Virus record (IMG/VR): IMGVR_UViG_3300037246_001803
Location: 1 to 48,257 of that record
Reading direction: 5' to 3' (one strand)
DNA length: 48,257 nucleotides
From: a virus
How positions within the stretch are numbered: position 1 is the first letter of the stretch; each line of letters begins with the position of its first letter. Position numbers and translations under genes: made by a program. The notes beneath the pieces are model-generated. The model did not search any database and was not told where the DNA came from. It saw only the letters and a program-made list of their open reading frames with translations. Of the stretch, positions 1 through 7,010 are shown piece after piece.

Positions 1-578
1 CTGCATTCGTAGAAGAGAGCGGCAGTAAGACCGTGCTGACGCTCGCGGAGTGGAACAAGATCGACGACATGCGGTGCAGCATCCGCAACCACCCGATCGC
101 CGTGAAGATCCTTGATGATGCGGGGTACGCAGAGTATTCGTTCGTCTGGATCGACGAAGACTCGGGTGCGCTGTGCAAGGGGCGTGTCGATTGGTTCGGT
201 CGACTGTGGGGCAACGCGGTGGTCTGCGATTTGAAGTCCACGCGCGACGCATCCCCGCAGGGTTGGCCGAAACAGATCGCCAACTTTCAGTACCACGTCC
301 AAGCCTCCTTCTATATGGATGGCTTGAATACGGTTGCACCCTCGAAGGATCGCACCTGGCTGTGGCTGGCGGTCGAGAATGCAACGCCGTTCTGTTCGGC
401 GGTGTATCAGGCCGAGCCAGGCATGCTCGACGAGGGACGTCGGCGCTACAAGAACTACCTGGCAAAATGGGTGCAGTGCCAAGAGACCGGAGTGTGGGCG
501 GGCTATCCCGCGGGACTGAACATGGTGGACATCCCGCATTGGGCATACACGAGCGATGAAGAAGAGGGGATCTTCTAA
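1..578 (+). CDS. RecE-like exonuclease, 3' part (duplicate end)
   Basis: This is the C-terminal two thirds of the gene seen whole at 46393-47241; its first 270 bases are cut off by the window edge. The nuclease core is present: the GRVD acidic motif, the DLK motif and QxxxY follow each other as in DUF3799/RecE-type PD-(D/E)xK exonucleases. It overlaps the next gene by one base (TAATG). It is not a separate pseudogene: it joins the right end of the window if the molecule is closed into a circle. Confidence 0.85.
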   Translation, partial: AFVEESGSKTVLTLAEWNKIDDMRCSIRNHPIAVKILDDAGYAEYSFVWIDEDSGALCKGRVDWFGRLWGNAVVCDLKSTRDASPQGWPKQIANFQYHVQASFYMDGLNTVAPSKDRTWLWLAVENATPFCSAVYQAEPGMLDEGRRRYKNYLAKWVQCQETGVWAGYPAGLNMVDIPHWAYTSDEEEGIF

Positions 579-1405
579 TGAGTGAAGACAAAGCAGTGAC
601 AGCAGTACCCATGACCGGGCGCGGGGTTGCGCTGACCACGATGGAGGATGCGTGGCGCTTTGCCACCGCCATCGTCCAGTCGGGTGCAGCACCGTCCATG
701 GGCAAGGGCAGAAAGATGGACGTGGCCACGGTGTTCGCCGTGGTGCAGTCCGGGATGGAGTTTGGACTGACACCCATGTCAGCCCTGACCAACATGAAGT
801 GCGTGAACGGGCGCACCGGGCCGATGGGGAAGGTGGCGAAAGCCAAGGTGATCGCCAGCGGCAAGGTGAAGGGCGCCATCGTGGACGAGATGGTGGGTCA
901 GTACGGCGAAATGGACTACTGCTGCGCGATCACATCGACCCGCAAGGACACCGGGGTCGAGATCACGACATCCTTCTCGATCGGGGACGCCAAGCGGGCG
1001 GGATTGTGGGGGAAATCAGGCCCGTGGACCGAGTACCCCAAAGGCCAGCTCTACTACCGGGCGCTGGGGTTTCACCTCGATCGCGTCTACCCGGATGTGC
1101 TGATGGGGTTCGACATCGCCGAGAGCCTGATGGACTACCCCGACGAGGTGGAAGTCCACGGCGTGGTGCTCCAGCCGCTCGACAAGCCCGGCAACGACCC
1201 CCTGCTGGACCTGCTGCCCGAAGGGAAGACCGCGGACGATCTGGAAGAGGTGTTCGACCCAGGCGAGCCAGAAGTGGCTGTCATGAGCCACGAGAAGCGA
1301 GACGACATCCTAAAACGGCTGGAGGCCGCGGACGTGACGGTGGACGAGGCAGACGCGGCCAATGCCAAGCCAGAGGGCGCCGAAGAACAACCGGACATGC
1401 TGTGA
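578..1405 (+). CDS. RecT-like single-strand annealing protein (duplicate copy)
   Basis: Identical to 47241-48068, where it is described. The 275-aa product would anneal complementary single strands produced by the exonuclease just upstream; the pair is translationally coupled through TAATG. Its core carries the GLTPMSAL and DAKRAGLWGKSGPW motifs seen in RecT-superfamily phage proteins. The C-terminal 80 residues are acidic and look unstructured. Confidence 0.8.
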   Translation: MSEDKAVTAVPMTGRGVALTTMEDAWRFATAIVQSGAAPSMGKGRKMDVATVFAVVQSGMEFGLTPMSALTNMKCVNGRTGPMGKVAKAKVIASGKVKGAIVDEMVGQYGEMDYCCAITSTRKDTGVEITTSFSIGDAKRAGLWGKSGPWTEYPKGQLYYRALGFHLDRVYPDVLMGFDIAESLMDYPDEVEVHGVVLQPLDKPGNDPLLDLLPEGKTADDLEEVFDPGEPEVAVMSHEKRDDILKRLEAADVTVDEADAANAKPEGAEEQPDML

Positions 1406-1469
1406 GCCATTGTACGAAGGGCCGGGATACCATAGACTCAGAAGCGACGGAAGTACCCAAGTGTGAGGA

Positions 1470-1503
1470 CGCCCCGGAATCTACCCCCATGGATTCTGGG
1501 GCG
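1470..1503 (+). terminator. GC-rich stem-loop after the annealase gene
   Basis: Arms 1470-1481 and 1492-1503 pair over 12 bp with one G-U wobble around a 10-base loop. The sequence after the stem (TTGTCGTTTG) is only moderately T-rich, so it may be a weak or factor-dependent terminator, or an RNA element that attenuates the gene at 1584. The ATG of the small frame at 1489 sits in the loop. The same structure occurs at 48133-48166. Confidence 0.5.
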
Positions 1504-1584
1504 TTGTCGTTTGTGATCATGGACGACGAAATCTGGAAGAACGGTCACCGCGTGCGTCCCTGGGAAGAGACGGAGGACTGGTGA
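1489..1584 (+). CDS. Possible 31-aa leader-type small protein
   Basis: An open frame from ATG 1489 (or ATG 1519, 21 aa) ends in TGATG overlapping the start of the next gene. Composition is Trp- and Glu-rich (VRPWEETEDW at the end). There is no good ribosome-binding site, but the five differences from the right-hand copy fit this frame: two silent, one Ile/Val, one Glu/Leu. This suggests, without proving it, that the frame is translated, perhaps to couple translation to the downstream gene. Confidence 0.4.
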   Translation: MDSGALSFVIMDDEIWKNGHRVRPWEETEDW

Positions 1585-1919
1585 TGAACCGCCTCGAAGA
1601 GATGCGGCGGCGGGCCCAGTATTACCACTACGACCACCCCGAGGTGTGGGAACTGTTCGTGCGGTTCGCCTTCCAGAAGATCGACCTCGGGTACGGGCAC
1701 TACGGAGCCAAGGCGATCATGGAGCGCGTGCGATGGGAAACCGATCGTGGTGCGAAAGATCCAGCGTTGAAGGTGAATGATCACTATACGGCCTTCTACG
1801 CACGTCGGTTCCACCGGCTCTACCCAAGATACGATGGGTTCTTCCGCAACCGGGTCCAGAAAAGCGTGGACCGGCCCGCCACTGGGCTACCGGAACCGAA
1901 TCGCTACAGCGTGGGTTAG
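1584..1919 (+). CDS. Conserved phage hypothetical protein
   Basis: 111 aa, start ATG 1584 behind GGAGG at 8-base spacing; GTG 1581 is the alternative. The chain is rich in aromatic and charged residues, with motifs of the kind YGAKAIMERVRWET and NDHYTAFYARRF. I recall similar small proteins of unknown function in many temperate-phage recombination clusters, often near exonuclease or annealase genes. No catalytic signature is visible. It is the last gene of the rightward unit that crosses the contig junction. Confidence 0.7.
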   Translation: MNRLEEMRRRAQYYHYDHPEVWELFVRFAFQKIDLGYGHYGAKAIMERVRWETDRGAKDPALKVNDHYTAFYARRFHRLYPRYDGFFRNRVQKSVDRPATGLPEPNRYSVG

Positions 1920-1936
1920 AAGCAGCGCCAGCACCA

Positions 1937-1952
1937 GTGGTGAAGACACCAC
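1937..1952. terminator. Small hairpin between convergent genes
   Basis: GTGGTG and CACCAC pair perfectly around AAGA in the 51-base gap between convergent gene ends (1919 plus, 1971 minus). The position suits a bidirectional terminator, but the stem is only 6 bp and no T-run follows on either side. Confidence 0.3.
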
Positions 1953-1970
1953 GCAGTAGGGCGCCCGCGT

Positions 1971-2333
1971 CTATGGAAGAATGAAGGGTGGCACAGGGTC
2001 GGGAAAGAAGGCTGTGCCAGCCACCTCCGGGACCAGGGGATTGCTGGGGTCGATCAGGAACGCAGCCTCGCCCACCCGTCCGCTGACAGAGAAGCTGACC
2101 ACTGTCTGGCTCTCCACTTCCAGTATCTCGACGCTGCCCGCTGGATCGATGATGCCGTCGAACGTCACGGTGTAGCCAGAGGGCACGTTGGACGTGCAGT
2201 AGGACATCGTGCCGTCCTTGCCCAGCCACACCGTCTGGTCCTGTTCGGGTGGGTTCAGGCAGATGGCGTCGGCTGCCCACGCCGCGGGTGAGAGAAGCAG
2301 GGTTGCGCACAGCACGAGCAGCCGGGCCATCAT
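1971..2333 (-). CDS. Small secreted protein with Sec signal peptide
   Basis: 120 aa, last gene of the long leftward unit. Residues 1-21 form a classical signal peptide: basic start, LLVLCATLLL core and an AWA-A cleavage site. The mature part is about 100 residues with two Cys (possible disulfide), Pro-rich ends and a probable beta-sandwich character; no enzyme motif is visible. ATG 2333 overlaps the upstream stop (TGATG). A phage protein exported to the periplasm or outer surface could act in superinfection exclusion, host surface change or lysis timing; nothing here decides between these. Confidence 0.75.
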   Translation of the reverse strand: MMARLLVLCATLLLSPAAWAADAICLNPPEQDQTVWLGKDGTMSYCTSNVPSGYTVTFDGIIDPAGSVEILEVESQTVVSFSVSGRVGEAAFLIDPSNPLVPEVAGTAFFPDPVPPFILP

Positions 2334-2473
2334 CAGTAGTCCATGCCTTTCTTGTACGACATGCCTTTCTTTTTGGCACCCTTTTTCTTGTAGGACATCT
2401 TCTTCTTCCCAGTTTTCTTCTTGCTGCCCTTCTTGTACGACTTCATCTTCCCGGTCTTGCTGTCATACGGCAT
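2333..2473 (-). CDS. 46-aa lysine-rich microprotein with SYKK repeats
   Basis: Read from ATG 2473, overlapping the upstream stop as TAATG, and ending in TGATG with the next gene. Nearly half of the residues are Lys, and the unit [MK]SYKK[GK] occurs three times, with a final MDY. It is extremely basic and lacks hydrophobic core residues, so it probably binds nucleic acid or an anionic surface. Similar tiny Lys-rich proteins occur near structural genes of environmental phages, without known function. Coupling on both sides supports it being real. Confidence 0.7.
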   Translation of the reverse strand: MPYDSKTGKMKSYKKGSKKKTGKKKMSYKKKGAKKKGMSYKKGMDY

Positions 2474-2625
2474 TACTTTTTCCGATACGCTTGGTAGTTG
2501 GACGGGTTCAGCTTCTTCTTCTTGCTGGCCTTCTTCTTCTTCGGCTTCGGGCCATAGCTGTCCATCGACACCTTGGACCCGCGGACCACCTGGACCTTCC
2601 CACTCTTGCCGCTCTTCTTCGGCAT
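2473..2625 (-). CDS. 50-aa lysine-rich microprotein
   Basis: ATG 2625 lies directly after the stop of the lipoprotein-like gene (2627), behind GAGGGAGTGAT. The product starts MPKKSGKSGK, has a middle VQVVRGSKVSMDSY stretch and two Lys runs (PKPKKKKASKKKK). It is strongly basic like its downstream neighbour but has a different pattern, so the two may be a diverged pair. Possible roles are DNA condensation in the virion or membrane/wall binding at lysis; neither can be shown from sequence. Confidence 0.7.
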   Translation of the reverse strand: MPKKSGKSGKVQVVRGSKVSMDSYGPKPKKKKASKKKKLNPSNYQAYRKK

Positions 2626-2626
2626 A

Positions 2627-2881
2627 TCACTCCCTCAGTTTGTCGATGGCTTCTGAGTAGCGGTCGATCTCTCCGAGCCACTGCTCCAGATGAACTGGCG
2701 TCGGGTCGGCTGCCAGGCATACACCCAGTTCCCAGATGACTTCCATCGAGGCCACGGGCACCGGGGGTGGCTTATTTGTCCAGATGTTGTTCGCGCAACT
2801 TGCGGACAGCACGAGCGCGCATGCGAGCGAGCAGGAACCCGCCCTTCGCCACCGGCTGTGCCAGGATTTCGTCTGCATCAT
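2627..2881 (-). CDS. Lipoprotein-like outer-membrane spanin candidate (Rz1-like)
   Basis: Start taken at ATG 2881 (or 2878). Basic N-region, hydrophobic CSLACALVL, then SASC as a slightly atypical lipobox; the segment after the Cys contains KPPPVPV, a Pro-rich stretch typical of Rz1 o-spanins. The first 110 bases overlap the upstream inner-membrane gene in another frame, which is the usual nested Rz/Rz1 arrangement. Mature length of about 65 aa fits. If correct, it is anchored in the outer membrane and, with its partner, fuses the two membranes in the last lysis step of a Gram-negative host. Confidence 0.55.
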   Translation of the reverse strand: MMQTKSWHSRWRRAGSCSLACALVLSASCANNIWTNKPPPVPVASMEVIWELGVCLAADPTPVHLEQWLGEIDRYSEAIDKLRE

Positions 2882-3020
2882 CTCGCTTCTCCGCACCGAG
2901 CCGTAACGCCTCGGCAATCACCGCTTCCCGGATCTCTTTGCGAATGCGGTATCCGAACCACAGGAACCCAGCCATCAGGATCACTGCAAAACCCATCTTC
3001 ATGGCGCCTGCGTAGTCCAT
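2772..3020 (-). CDS. Inner-membrane spanin candidate (Rz-like)
   Basis: 82 aa from ATG 3020, overlapping the upstream stop (TAATG). Residues 8-25 form one transmembrane segment (MGFAVILMAGFLWFGYRI), followed by a charged, helical, probably coiled-coil periplasmic part. This N-in/C-out type II layout, together with the overlapping lipoprotein gene, is the pattern of i-spanins, although the ectodomain is shorter than in lambda Rz. It belongs to a cluster of four small membrane proteins at 2627-3808. Confidence 0.55.
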   Translation of the reverse strand: MDYAGAMKMGFAVILMAGFLWFGYRIRKEIREAVIAEALRLGAEKRDDADEILAQPVAKGGFLLARMRARAVRKLREQHLDK

Positions 3021-3298
3021 TACAGCATCAACCCCCCGGCGACGGCACCCAGGAACACCGACACCCAGAATACCCCATTGTCCAGCAATGGGTCCCACCA
3101 CACATGGGCCCCATTGTAGAACTGATTGCGCTCGCGGTGGGACCAGTACCAGGCACTGAAGCAGGACGCTGCCAACCCCATCGCCCAGCCCATCGCGAAG
3201 GGAATTCCCCACGCTACAACAAATGGTGTTACCCCGGTTGCCAGCCCCCAGAGTGAGTGGGCTATTTGGTCGATGATCTGCTTTTTGGTTTCAGTCAC
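3020..3298 (-). CDS. Small multi-pass membrane protein
   Basis: 92 aa with GTG start at 3298, just before the previous gene's end. Three hydrophobic segments are visible (about residues 15-31, 34-50 and 73-90), with Trp-rich flanks and a charged SHRERN loop. It could be a holin, antiholin or other lysis-cassette membrane protein. A separate holin/endolysin pair exists at 30806-31404, so its role is open. Confidence 0.65.
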   Translation of the reverse strand: MTETKKQIIDQIAHSLWGLATGVTPFVVAWGIPFAMGWAMGLAASCFSAWYWSHRERNQFYNGAHVWWDPLLDNGVFWVSVFLGAVAGGLML

Positions 3299-3539
3299 AC
3301 ATCGCGCCTTTCAGTTCGCCTGCATCGCAAAGTTTTTTGATCATGGCCTTCTCGGCGTCGCTCACCGTCTCCTGGCGAACGTGGATGGCTGTCAGCGTCT
3401 TCACAGCCTTGGCCATGTCCGCCTGCTCCTTGGCCTGCTCGTCAGAGGCCCGAGCAAACCCTGCCATCCACCAGAGACCGCCCGCTGGGATAGCCAGCGC
3501 CGCCAGGATCGCTCCGATTGCCATGATCTTCTGGACCAT
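3291..3539 (-). CDS. Membrane-anchored small protein with coiled coil
   Basis: 82 aa, ATG 3539 overlapping the preceding stop (TGATG). Residues 5-27 are one hydrophobic helix, followed by a charged helical stretch and a C-terminal tail with two Cys (KKLCDAGELKGAMCD). It has the same one-helix-plus-ectodomain layout as the i-spanin candidate downstream, so which of the two pairs with the lipoprotein is uncertain. No enzymatic motif. Confidence 0.65.
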   Translation of the reverse strand: MVQKIMAIGAILAALAIPAGGLWWMAGFARASDEQAKEQADMAKAVKTLTAIHVRQETVSDAEKAMIKKLCDAGELKGAMCD

Positions 3540-3808
3540 CACGCAGGCCCTCCGAATAATTTCATCAGCCCACCGCTGATCGTCGCGCCGAATCCTGCCG
3601 CCAGCCCCGCCGCCCAGATCACGCGGTACTCGACTGATTGCATACGCTTCTCCAGCGAGGTGAACCGAGAGGCGTTGTCCTTGTTCAGCGCGTGTTGCAT
3701 GTCCCACCACGCATCGATCCGCCCATCGTGGGCGTGAATCCACGACGCAGCATCTTCGAGGGAGTCAATCTTCGCAGGCACGTCAGCATCCCATCGGCGA
3801 GTCGTCAT
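3539..3808 (-). CDS. XhlA/holin-associated-like membrane protein
   Basis: 89 aa. The N-terminal 60 residues are a polar, helical, coiled-coil-type region; residues 65-83 form a single C-terminal transmembrane helix (VIWAAGLAAGFGATISGGL), ending LMKLFGGPA. Tail-anchored proteins of this design, for example hemolysin XhlA-type, are common next to phage lysis genes and tail genes. ATG 3808 overlaps the upstream stop as ATGA. It probably acts at the cytoplasmic membrane with its neighbours; exact function unknown. Confidence 0.6.
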   Translation of the reverse strand: MTTRRWDADVPAKIDSLEDAASWIHAHDGRIDAWWDMQHALNKDNASRFTSLEKRMQSVEYRVIWAAGLAAGFGATISGGLMKLFGGPA

Positions 3809-4614
3809 AGGTTCACCACAGTAGCAATCGCGTTGCGGAACATGATCGGTCCCGCAATGAGCGTCATCGTGTACTCGATTCGCACGCGCTGTCCTAATTG
3901 GAGCCCAAGATTCCCTGCTTCTCCAGTGAAGATGTCAAAAGAAGTGCTGGGAAGCGTTCCCCTGAACCCCCAGGCGGGATCTCCTTCTACGGTGGTCGCT
4001 ACGGTGGTTGGGAAGGTGCCGAAGCCCAACAGCGCGATGTTGGCACCCGTCTCGATCGAGCAGGCCACAGAGTTGCCCGTAGAGCAGTTGGAAGCCAGCG
4101 CGGAGTCAAGCACCAGGAAGTCGTCGAATACCTGGATCACCTTCTCGACGTGGAACGACGTGCTCGTAGCATCCAGCGACACGCTGCATCGGTCCCCCAG
4201 GCTCCAGCCAGACGTGTCCTTCACACTGATGTGCGTGGTGTTGGTCAGCAGCGTGTAGCGTCGGATCACCGAGCCCTTCGCGGCTGCCGAGTCCAGGCCG
4301 CCACTGATGAGGAACGAATCAGCCGTCAGTGACAGGATCGCGTCCTCGCGGACAGTGCCATCGTCCAGGTCAATCCGAATGAAGTCCAGCGGGAAGAAAC
4401 CCACGGTAGATTGCACCGATAGTGTGCTCTCCGCCGCGGCCTCGTCCTCAGACAGCGTGGTCTCCAGCGCGGTGACGTAGGTGTCCTTGTTGGAATCGAA
4501 CAGCTTGACGTTGACCACCGTGGTGCCTTTGGGAACCGGCAGCCCAGTGGTGCGGTCGACCGGGCCGAGCAGCTCGATCAGGTTGTCGCTCTTGAAGTCG
4601 ATGACGTTGGCCAT
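3805..4614 (-). CDS. Beta-rich tail/virion protein
   Basis: 269 aa with alternating hydrophobic and Thr/Ser-rich strands, few charges and few helices: a probable beta-sandwich structural protein. The sequence contains two passages of the form STVGFFPLDFIRIDLDDG and TSGWSLGDRCSVSLDA, which look like related domains binding to a common scaffold. It sits at the distal end of the tail-gene block next to the lectin-like protein, so a tail-tip or fibre-accessory role is inferred. ATG 4614 overlaps the upstream stop (TGATG). Confidence 0.65.
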   Translation of the reverse strand: MANVIDFKSDNLIELLGPVDRTTGLPVPKGTTVVNVKLFDSNKDTYVTALETTLSEDEAAAESTLSVQSTVGFFPLDFIRIDLDDGTVREDAILSLTADSFLISGGLDSAAAKGSVIRRYTLLTNTTHISVKDTSGWSLGDRCSVSLDATSTSFHVEKVIQVFDDFLVLDSALASNCSTGNSVACSIETGANIALLGFGTFPTTVATTVEGDPAWGFRGTLPSTSFDIFTGEAGNLGLQLGQRVRIEYTMTLIAGPIMFRNAIATVVNL

Positions 4615-5882
4615 CAGTGTACCCCCAGATCACCATGCAGCATGGGCTGCGTGTGGGTGTCTGCCCCCATCATAGGCTGGATCGTGGCGCTCGCTGCCAT
4701 CAGTGGCGTGATCTTCGGGGTCCCGCCCAGCATCTGTCGAAGGCTCACCTCGGCTTTCAAGGGAGCCGTTAAGCCTGAGCCTGGCGTGACCGGTGCGGTT
4801 GATTCGGAGATCATCAGCCTGCCGCCAAACCTGGGCCGAACGTCAACGTCGCCAGACTTCCAGTTGTACCTCCCCAGGCTCGGACTGCCTGGGCCAGACT
4901 TGGATGATGGATCGACGATGGCATTGCCATAGAGCTGCGCGCGCAGTGACGGGTCGGCATCCATCATCGATTCGACGATCGGATCGCCAGACAGCATCGC
5001 ACTCAAAGATGTGTCAGCTCGGAAAAGTGGTCCTACCGCGGTGTTGGCATGTAGATCGAAGATCAACTGTCCAAGGCGGCGTTGGCGGCGCTGCGGATAC
5101 AGCACCTCGAAAGGTGCCGATGCGAATGCCATATGTTGTTGCGCATCCCAGCCGTGGGCAGAAAAGCCAGCCATCGCAATGTCACCGTTCCAACTGAAGA
5201 ATTGCCCACCACCCGGGTAGCTTGCAACGTAGAATGTGCCGTCGTCTCCCGCAGTTGTCATGCTCGTGGTTTTTGAGCCGACCCCAATCCTGCGTCCATC
5301 GAAAAAAAGCTGAATGTTGAAGATGATCAGATTATTGATCACCGACACGGCGAAGGTGTGTAGCTCGCCATCATTGGCATTCCACGGCACAGTGGCAGAA
5401 AACTGTGCGACAGGTGGCGCGGTTTCTGACCAGTACAGCCGGTTGGTGTTGCCGTTGTACTCCATCCTCCAGTTCGCCCCACCACACAGCGCCTTATTCA
5501 CAGCAGCAGTGTGAGTGGTAGATGCCACCGCGAACATGGTGGCACTGTTACTGGCTGAAACATTCAGGATGTCCTGGTTTTCTGATTTCAGCGAACGTGA
5601 GTTGTTGATCTTTTGCCCGCTGGTGTTGCTGAACTTGCCGACAACGCCGCACTCGCGAACTCCATAGGTAGGCAAGAAAGTGTCGCCGTACCCCGGCACG
5701 TAGGCTTCGTGCGGAGAAACCACATCGAACTCGTTTCCGTGTAGCACGGTTCCCAGCCCGCCCTCGCGTTCCGGGCTCCACAGTGCCTGGATCTCCCGCT
5801 CCTGGGCGTAGGTTCTGTTGTACGACGGAGTGAAAAAGCCAGCAGGCTTGTACATGTACTTGTTGTTGATGCCGTATCTCAT
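4614..5882 (-). CDS. LamG/concanavalin-like tail protein with C-terminal repeats
   Basis: 422 aa. The middle (about residues 80-270) has the look of a jelly-roll lectin/glucanase domain: FSNTSGQ, ...NDGELHTFAVSV, ...LFFDGRRIGVGS and ...WNGDIAMAGF are typical strands. The C-terminal 130 residues carry degenerate repeats around SLSAMLSGDP, SLRAQLYGN and SLRQMLGGTP, followed by MMGADTHTQPMLHGD. The N-terminus (MRYGINNKYMYKPAGF) is basic and aromatic and may attach to the tail. A sugar-binding or adhesin role in host recognition is inferred. ATG 5882 overlaps the upstream stop (ATGA). Confidence 0.65.
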   Translation of the reverse strand: MRYGINNKYMYKPAGFFTPSYNRTYAQEREIQALWSPEREGGLGTVLHGNEFDVVSPHEAYVPGYGDTFLPTYGVRECGVVGKFSNTSGQKINNSRSLKSENQDILNVSASNSATMFAVASTTHTAAVNKALCGGANWRMEYNGNTNRLYWSETAPPVAQFSATVPWNANDGELHTFAVSVINNLIIFNIQLFFDGRRIGVGSKTTSMTTAGDDGTFYVASYPGGGQFFSWNGDIAMAGFSAHGWDAQQHMAFASAPFEVLYPQRRQRRLGQLIFDLHANTAVGPLFRADTSLSAMLSGDPIVESMMDADPSLRAQLYGNAIVDPSSKSGPGSPSLGRYNWKSGDVDVRPRFGGRLMISESTAPVTPGSGLTAPLKAEVSLRQMLGGTPKITPLMAASATIQPMMGADTHTQPMLHGDLGVH

Positions 5883-6241
5883 AGGCTGAGGCCATCAGCC
5901 ATGATCTTCACCTTGGCCTTGATGATGTTCGTGGGTATGAGATCACCATTGCTGATCTGGACTGAGAAGTACCTCGCACCGATCGAATCGACTGAGAAGA
6001 TGATTCTCTTTGTTCCGAACCCGAACGAACGTGTCGGCGTTGGCGTCTGTGACGTAGTGACACCATCCAATGACAAGAGAATGGATGCACGCCAGACTTG
6101 CGAGGGTGTCGGGGTAGTGTCGTTCCGCAACACCTCCACCTCGGCTGACGAGCCTGGCTCCATCTCGAAGATGACTGTCTGATCAACGCCACCAGCCGTC
6201 ACGCAGTCCAGGTCCTCTTCTACGACAGCTTCCCACGCCAT
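5879..6241 (-). CDS. Small beta-rich structural protein
   Basis: 120 aa, ATG 6241 in TAATG overlap. Strands alternate regularly (QTVIFEMEPGSSAEVEVL, RIIFSVDSIGARYFSVQIS), suggesting a small beta-sandwich of head-tail accessory or decoration type. Coupling on both sides places it in the tail block. No specific family recognised. Confidence 0.65.
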   Translation of the reverse strand: MAWEAVVEEDLDCVTAGGVDQTVIFEMEPGSSAEVEVLRNDTTPTPSQVWRASILLSLDGVTTSQTPTPTRSFGFGTKRIIFSVDSIGARYFSVQISNGDLIPTNIIKAKVKIMADGLSL

Positions 6242-6579
6242 TACAGATCGATGTACTCCACGGGTGGCATCTTCGGTGCCACATTTGCCTCTCGGAACAG
6301 CCTACGCTGCTCGCGGTATCTATGCTTCAGCCGCTGGTTCCGCTGCACCACGTTCATGCCTTCTGGGAACTGAATCGTCCCGCCGAATTCGTAGGACAGA
6401 TCACCCTCTGACAACTTCAGCTTCTCGTCGGGCTCGAATAGCACCAGGATCTCTTCACCCAGTTCAGTGATGGGCGTGAGGGGAAACTTCTGGCCGAGTC
6501 GGATGAACCGTGTGACGTATAGGTAAATGACAGACACTGCCAGGTCCGTCTGCTCGTAGATTATGATTTCTCTAGCCAT
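6241..6579 (-). CDS. Hypothetical tail-region protein
   Basis: 112 aa from ATG 6579 (MAREIIIYEQ), overlapping the end of the upstream gene by 19 bases; a longer upstream frame is only a shadow of that gene. N-terminal half probably beta, C-terminal third strongly basic and helical (RNQRLKHRYREQRRLFREAN). This could mediate contact with DNA or an acidic partner. Family unknown; position suggests virion assembly. Confidence 0.6.
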   Translation of the reverse strand: MAREIIIYEQTDLAVSVIYLYVTRFIRLGQKFPLTPITELGEEILVLFEPDEKLKLSEGDLSYEFGGTIQFPEGMNVVQRNQRLKHRYREQRRLFREANVAPKMPPVEYIDL

Positions 6580-7010
6580 ATCCCGTTGTCCACTACGAGT
6601 CGTTGCAGGTTGCGCTGCGCCTTCATGGCGTTGGGTTGGGTGGCGGCATCCACCACCGATTTCCAGGAAGGCCACTGCGCTGTCAACAGCCGCGCCTTCA
6701 GTGCCCGCGTGAACCGCGGGTTGACGCGCGTTGCCTCGCCCGTGTCTTCGTAGTGCATCTTCGCCTCGGCAGAGTAGTGGCTGTCCACCGCCTGATTGAT
6801 GCGGAGTGACACGGCGTACTGATCGCGGCTCGCGAAGTGCTGAAGGAACCACATCCTAAAGAACACGTCGCGTGTACCCGAGTGGTACGGCATCACCCAC
6901 GCATCGTTCAGGCTGCCCGGGTAGACAACGATGTCATCTACTTCTGGGCACGCATCCAGATCGTGAAGCAACACTGATTGCATTTCGTTGCGCGCTCGTT
7001 CTGCGCTCAT
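6561..7010 (-). CDS. Hypothetical protein after the tail fibre
   Basis: 149 aa, ATG 7010 overlapping the fibre gene stop (ATGA). Mixed alpha/beta, rich in Trp, Arg and Ala, no transmembrane segment and no clear motif. Its place directly downstream of a receptor-binding protein would fit a fibre-assembly chaperone, a common neighbour of fibres, but nothing in the sequence proves it. Confidence 0.65.
   Translation of the reverse strand: MSAERARNEMQSVLLHDLDACPEVDDIVVYPGSLNDAWVMPYHSGTRDVFFRMWFLQHFASRDQYAVSLRINQAVDSHYSAEAKMHYEDTGEATRVNPRFTRALKARLLTAQWPSWKSVVDAATQPNAMKAQRNLQRLVVDNGIWLEKS

Larger units (their letters stand above)
1..1594. repeat. Terminal direct overlap, left copy
   Basis: Bases 1-1594 match 46664-48257 with five substitutions, at 1530, 1531, 1545, 1564 and 1565 (right-hand partners 48193, 48194, 48208, 48227, 48228). 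The overlap starts inside the exonuclease gene and ends inside the next small gene, so it respects no gene border. I infer an end overlap of a circular or circularly permuted molecule, unique length 46,663 bp. A genuine terminal repeat is possible, but its copies would be expected to be identical. Confidence 0.9.

Noticed and set aside
652-1584. 310-codon frame over the RecT-like gene (and its copy at 47315-48247)
   Set aside because: Arg/His/Gly-rich translation typical of an off-frame reading of GC-rich coding DNA; only the last 31 codons, beyond the annealase gene, could be real.
1-1594. A duplicated exonuclease/annealase gene pair or decayed paralogue
   Set aside because: The copies are at the exact two ends and almost identical, so this is an end overlap of one genome, not a gene duplication.
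2508-2917. Longer alternative frames across the lysine-rich microprotein and lipoprotein region
   Set aside because: They are Arg/Ser-rich off-frame readings; the short coupled frames 2333-2473, 2473-2625 and 2627-2881 explain the region with proper start-stop overlaps.
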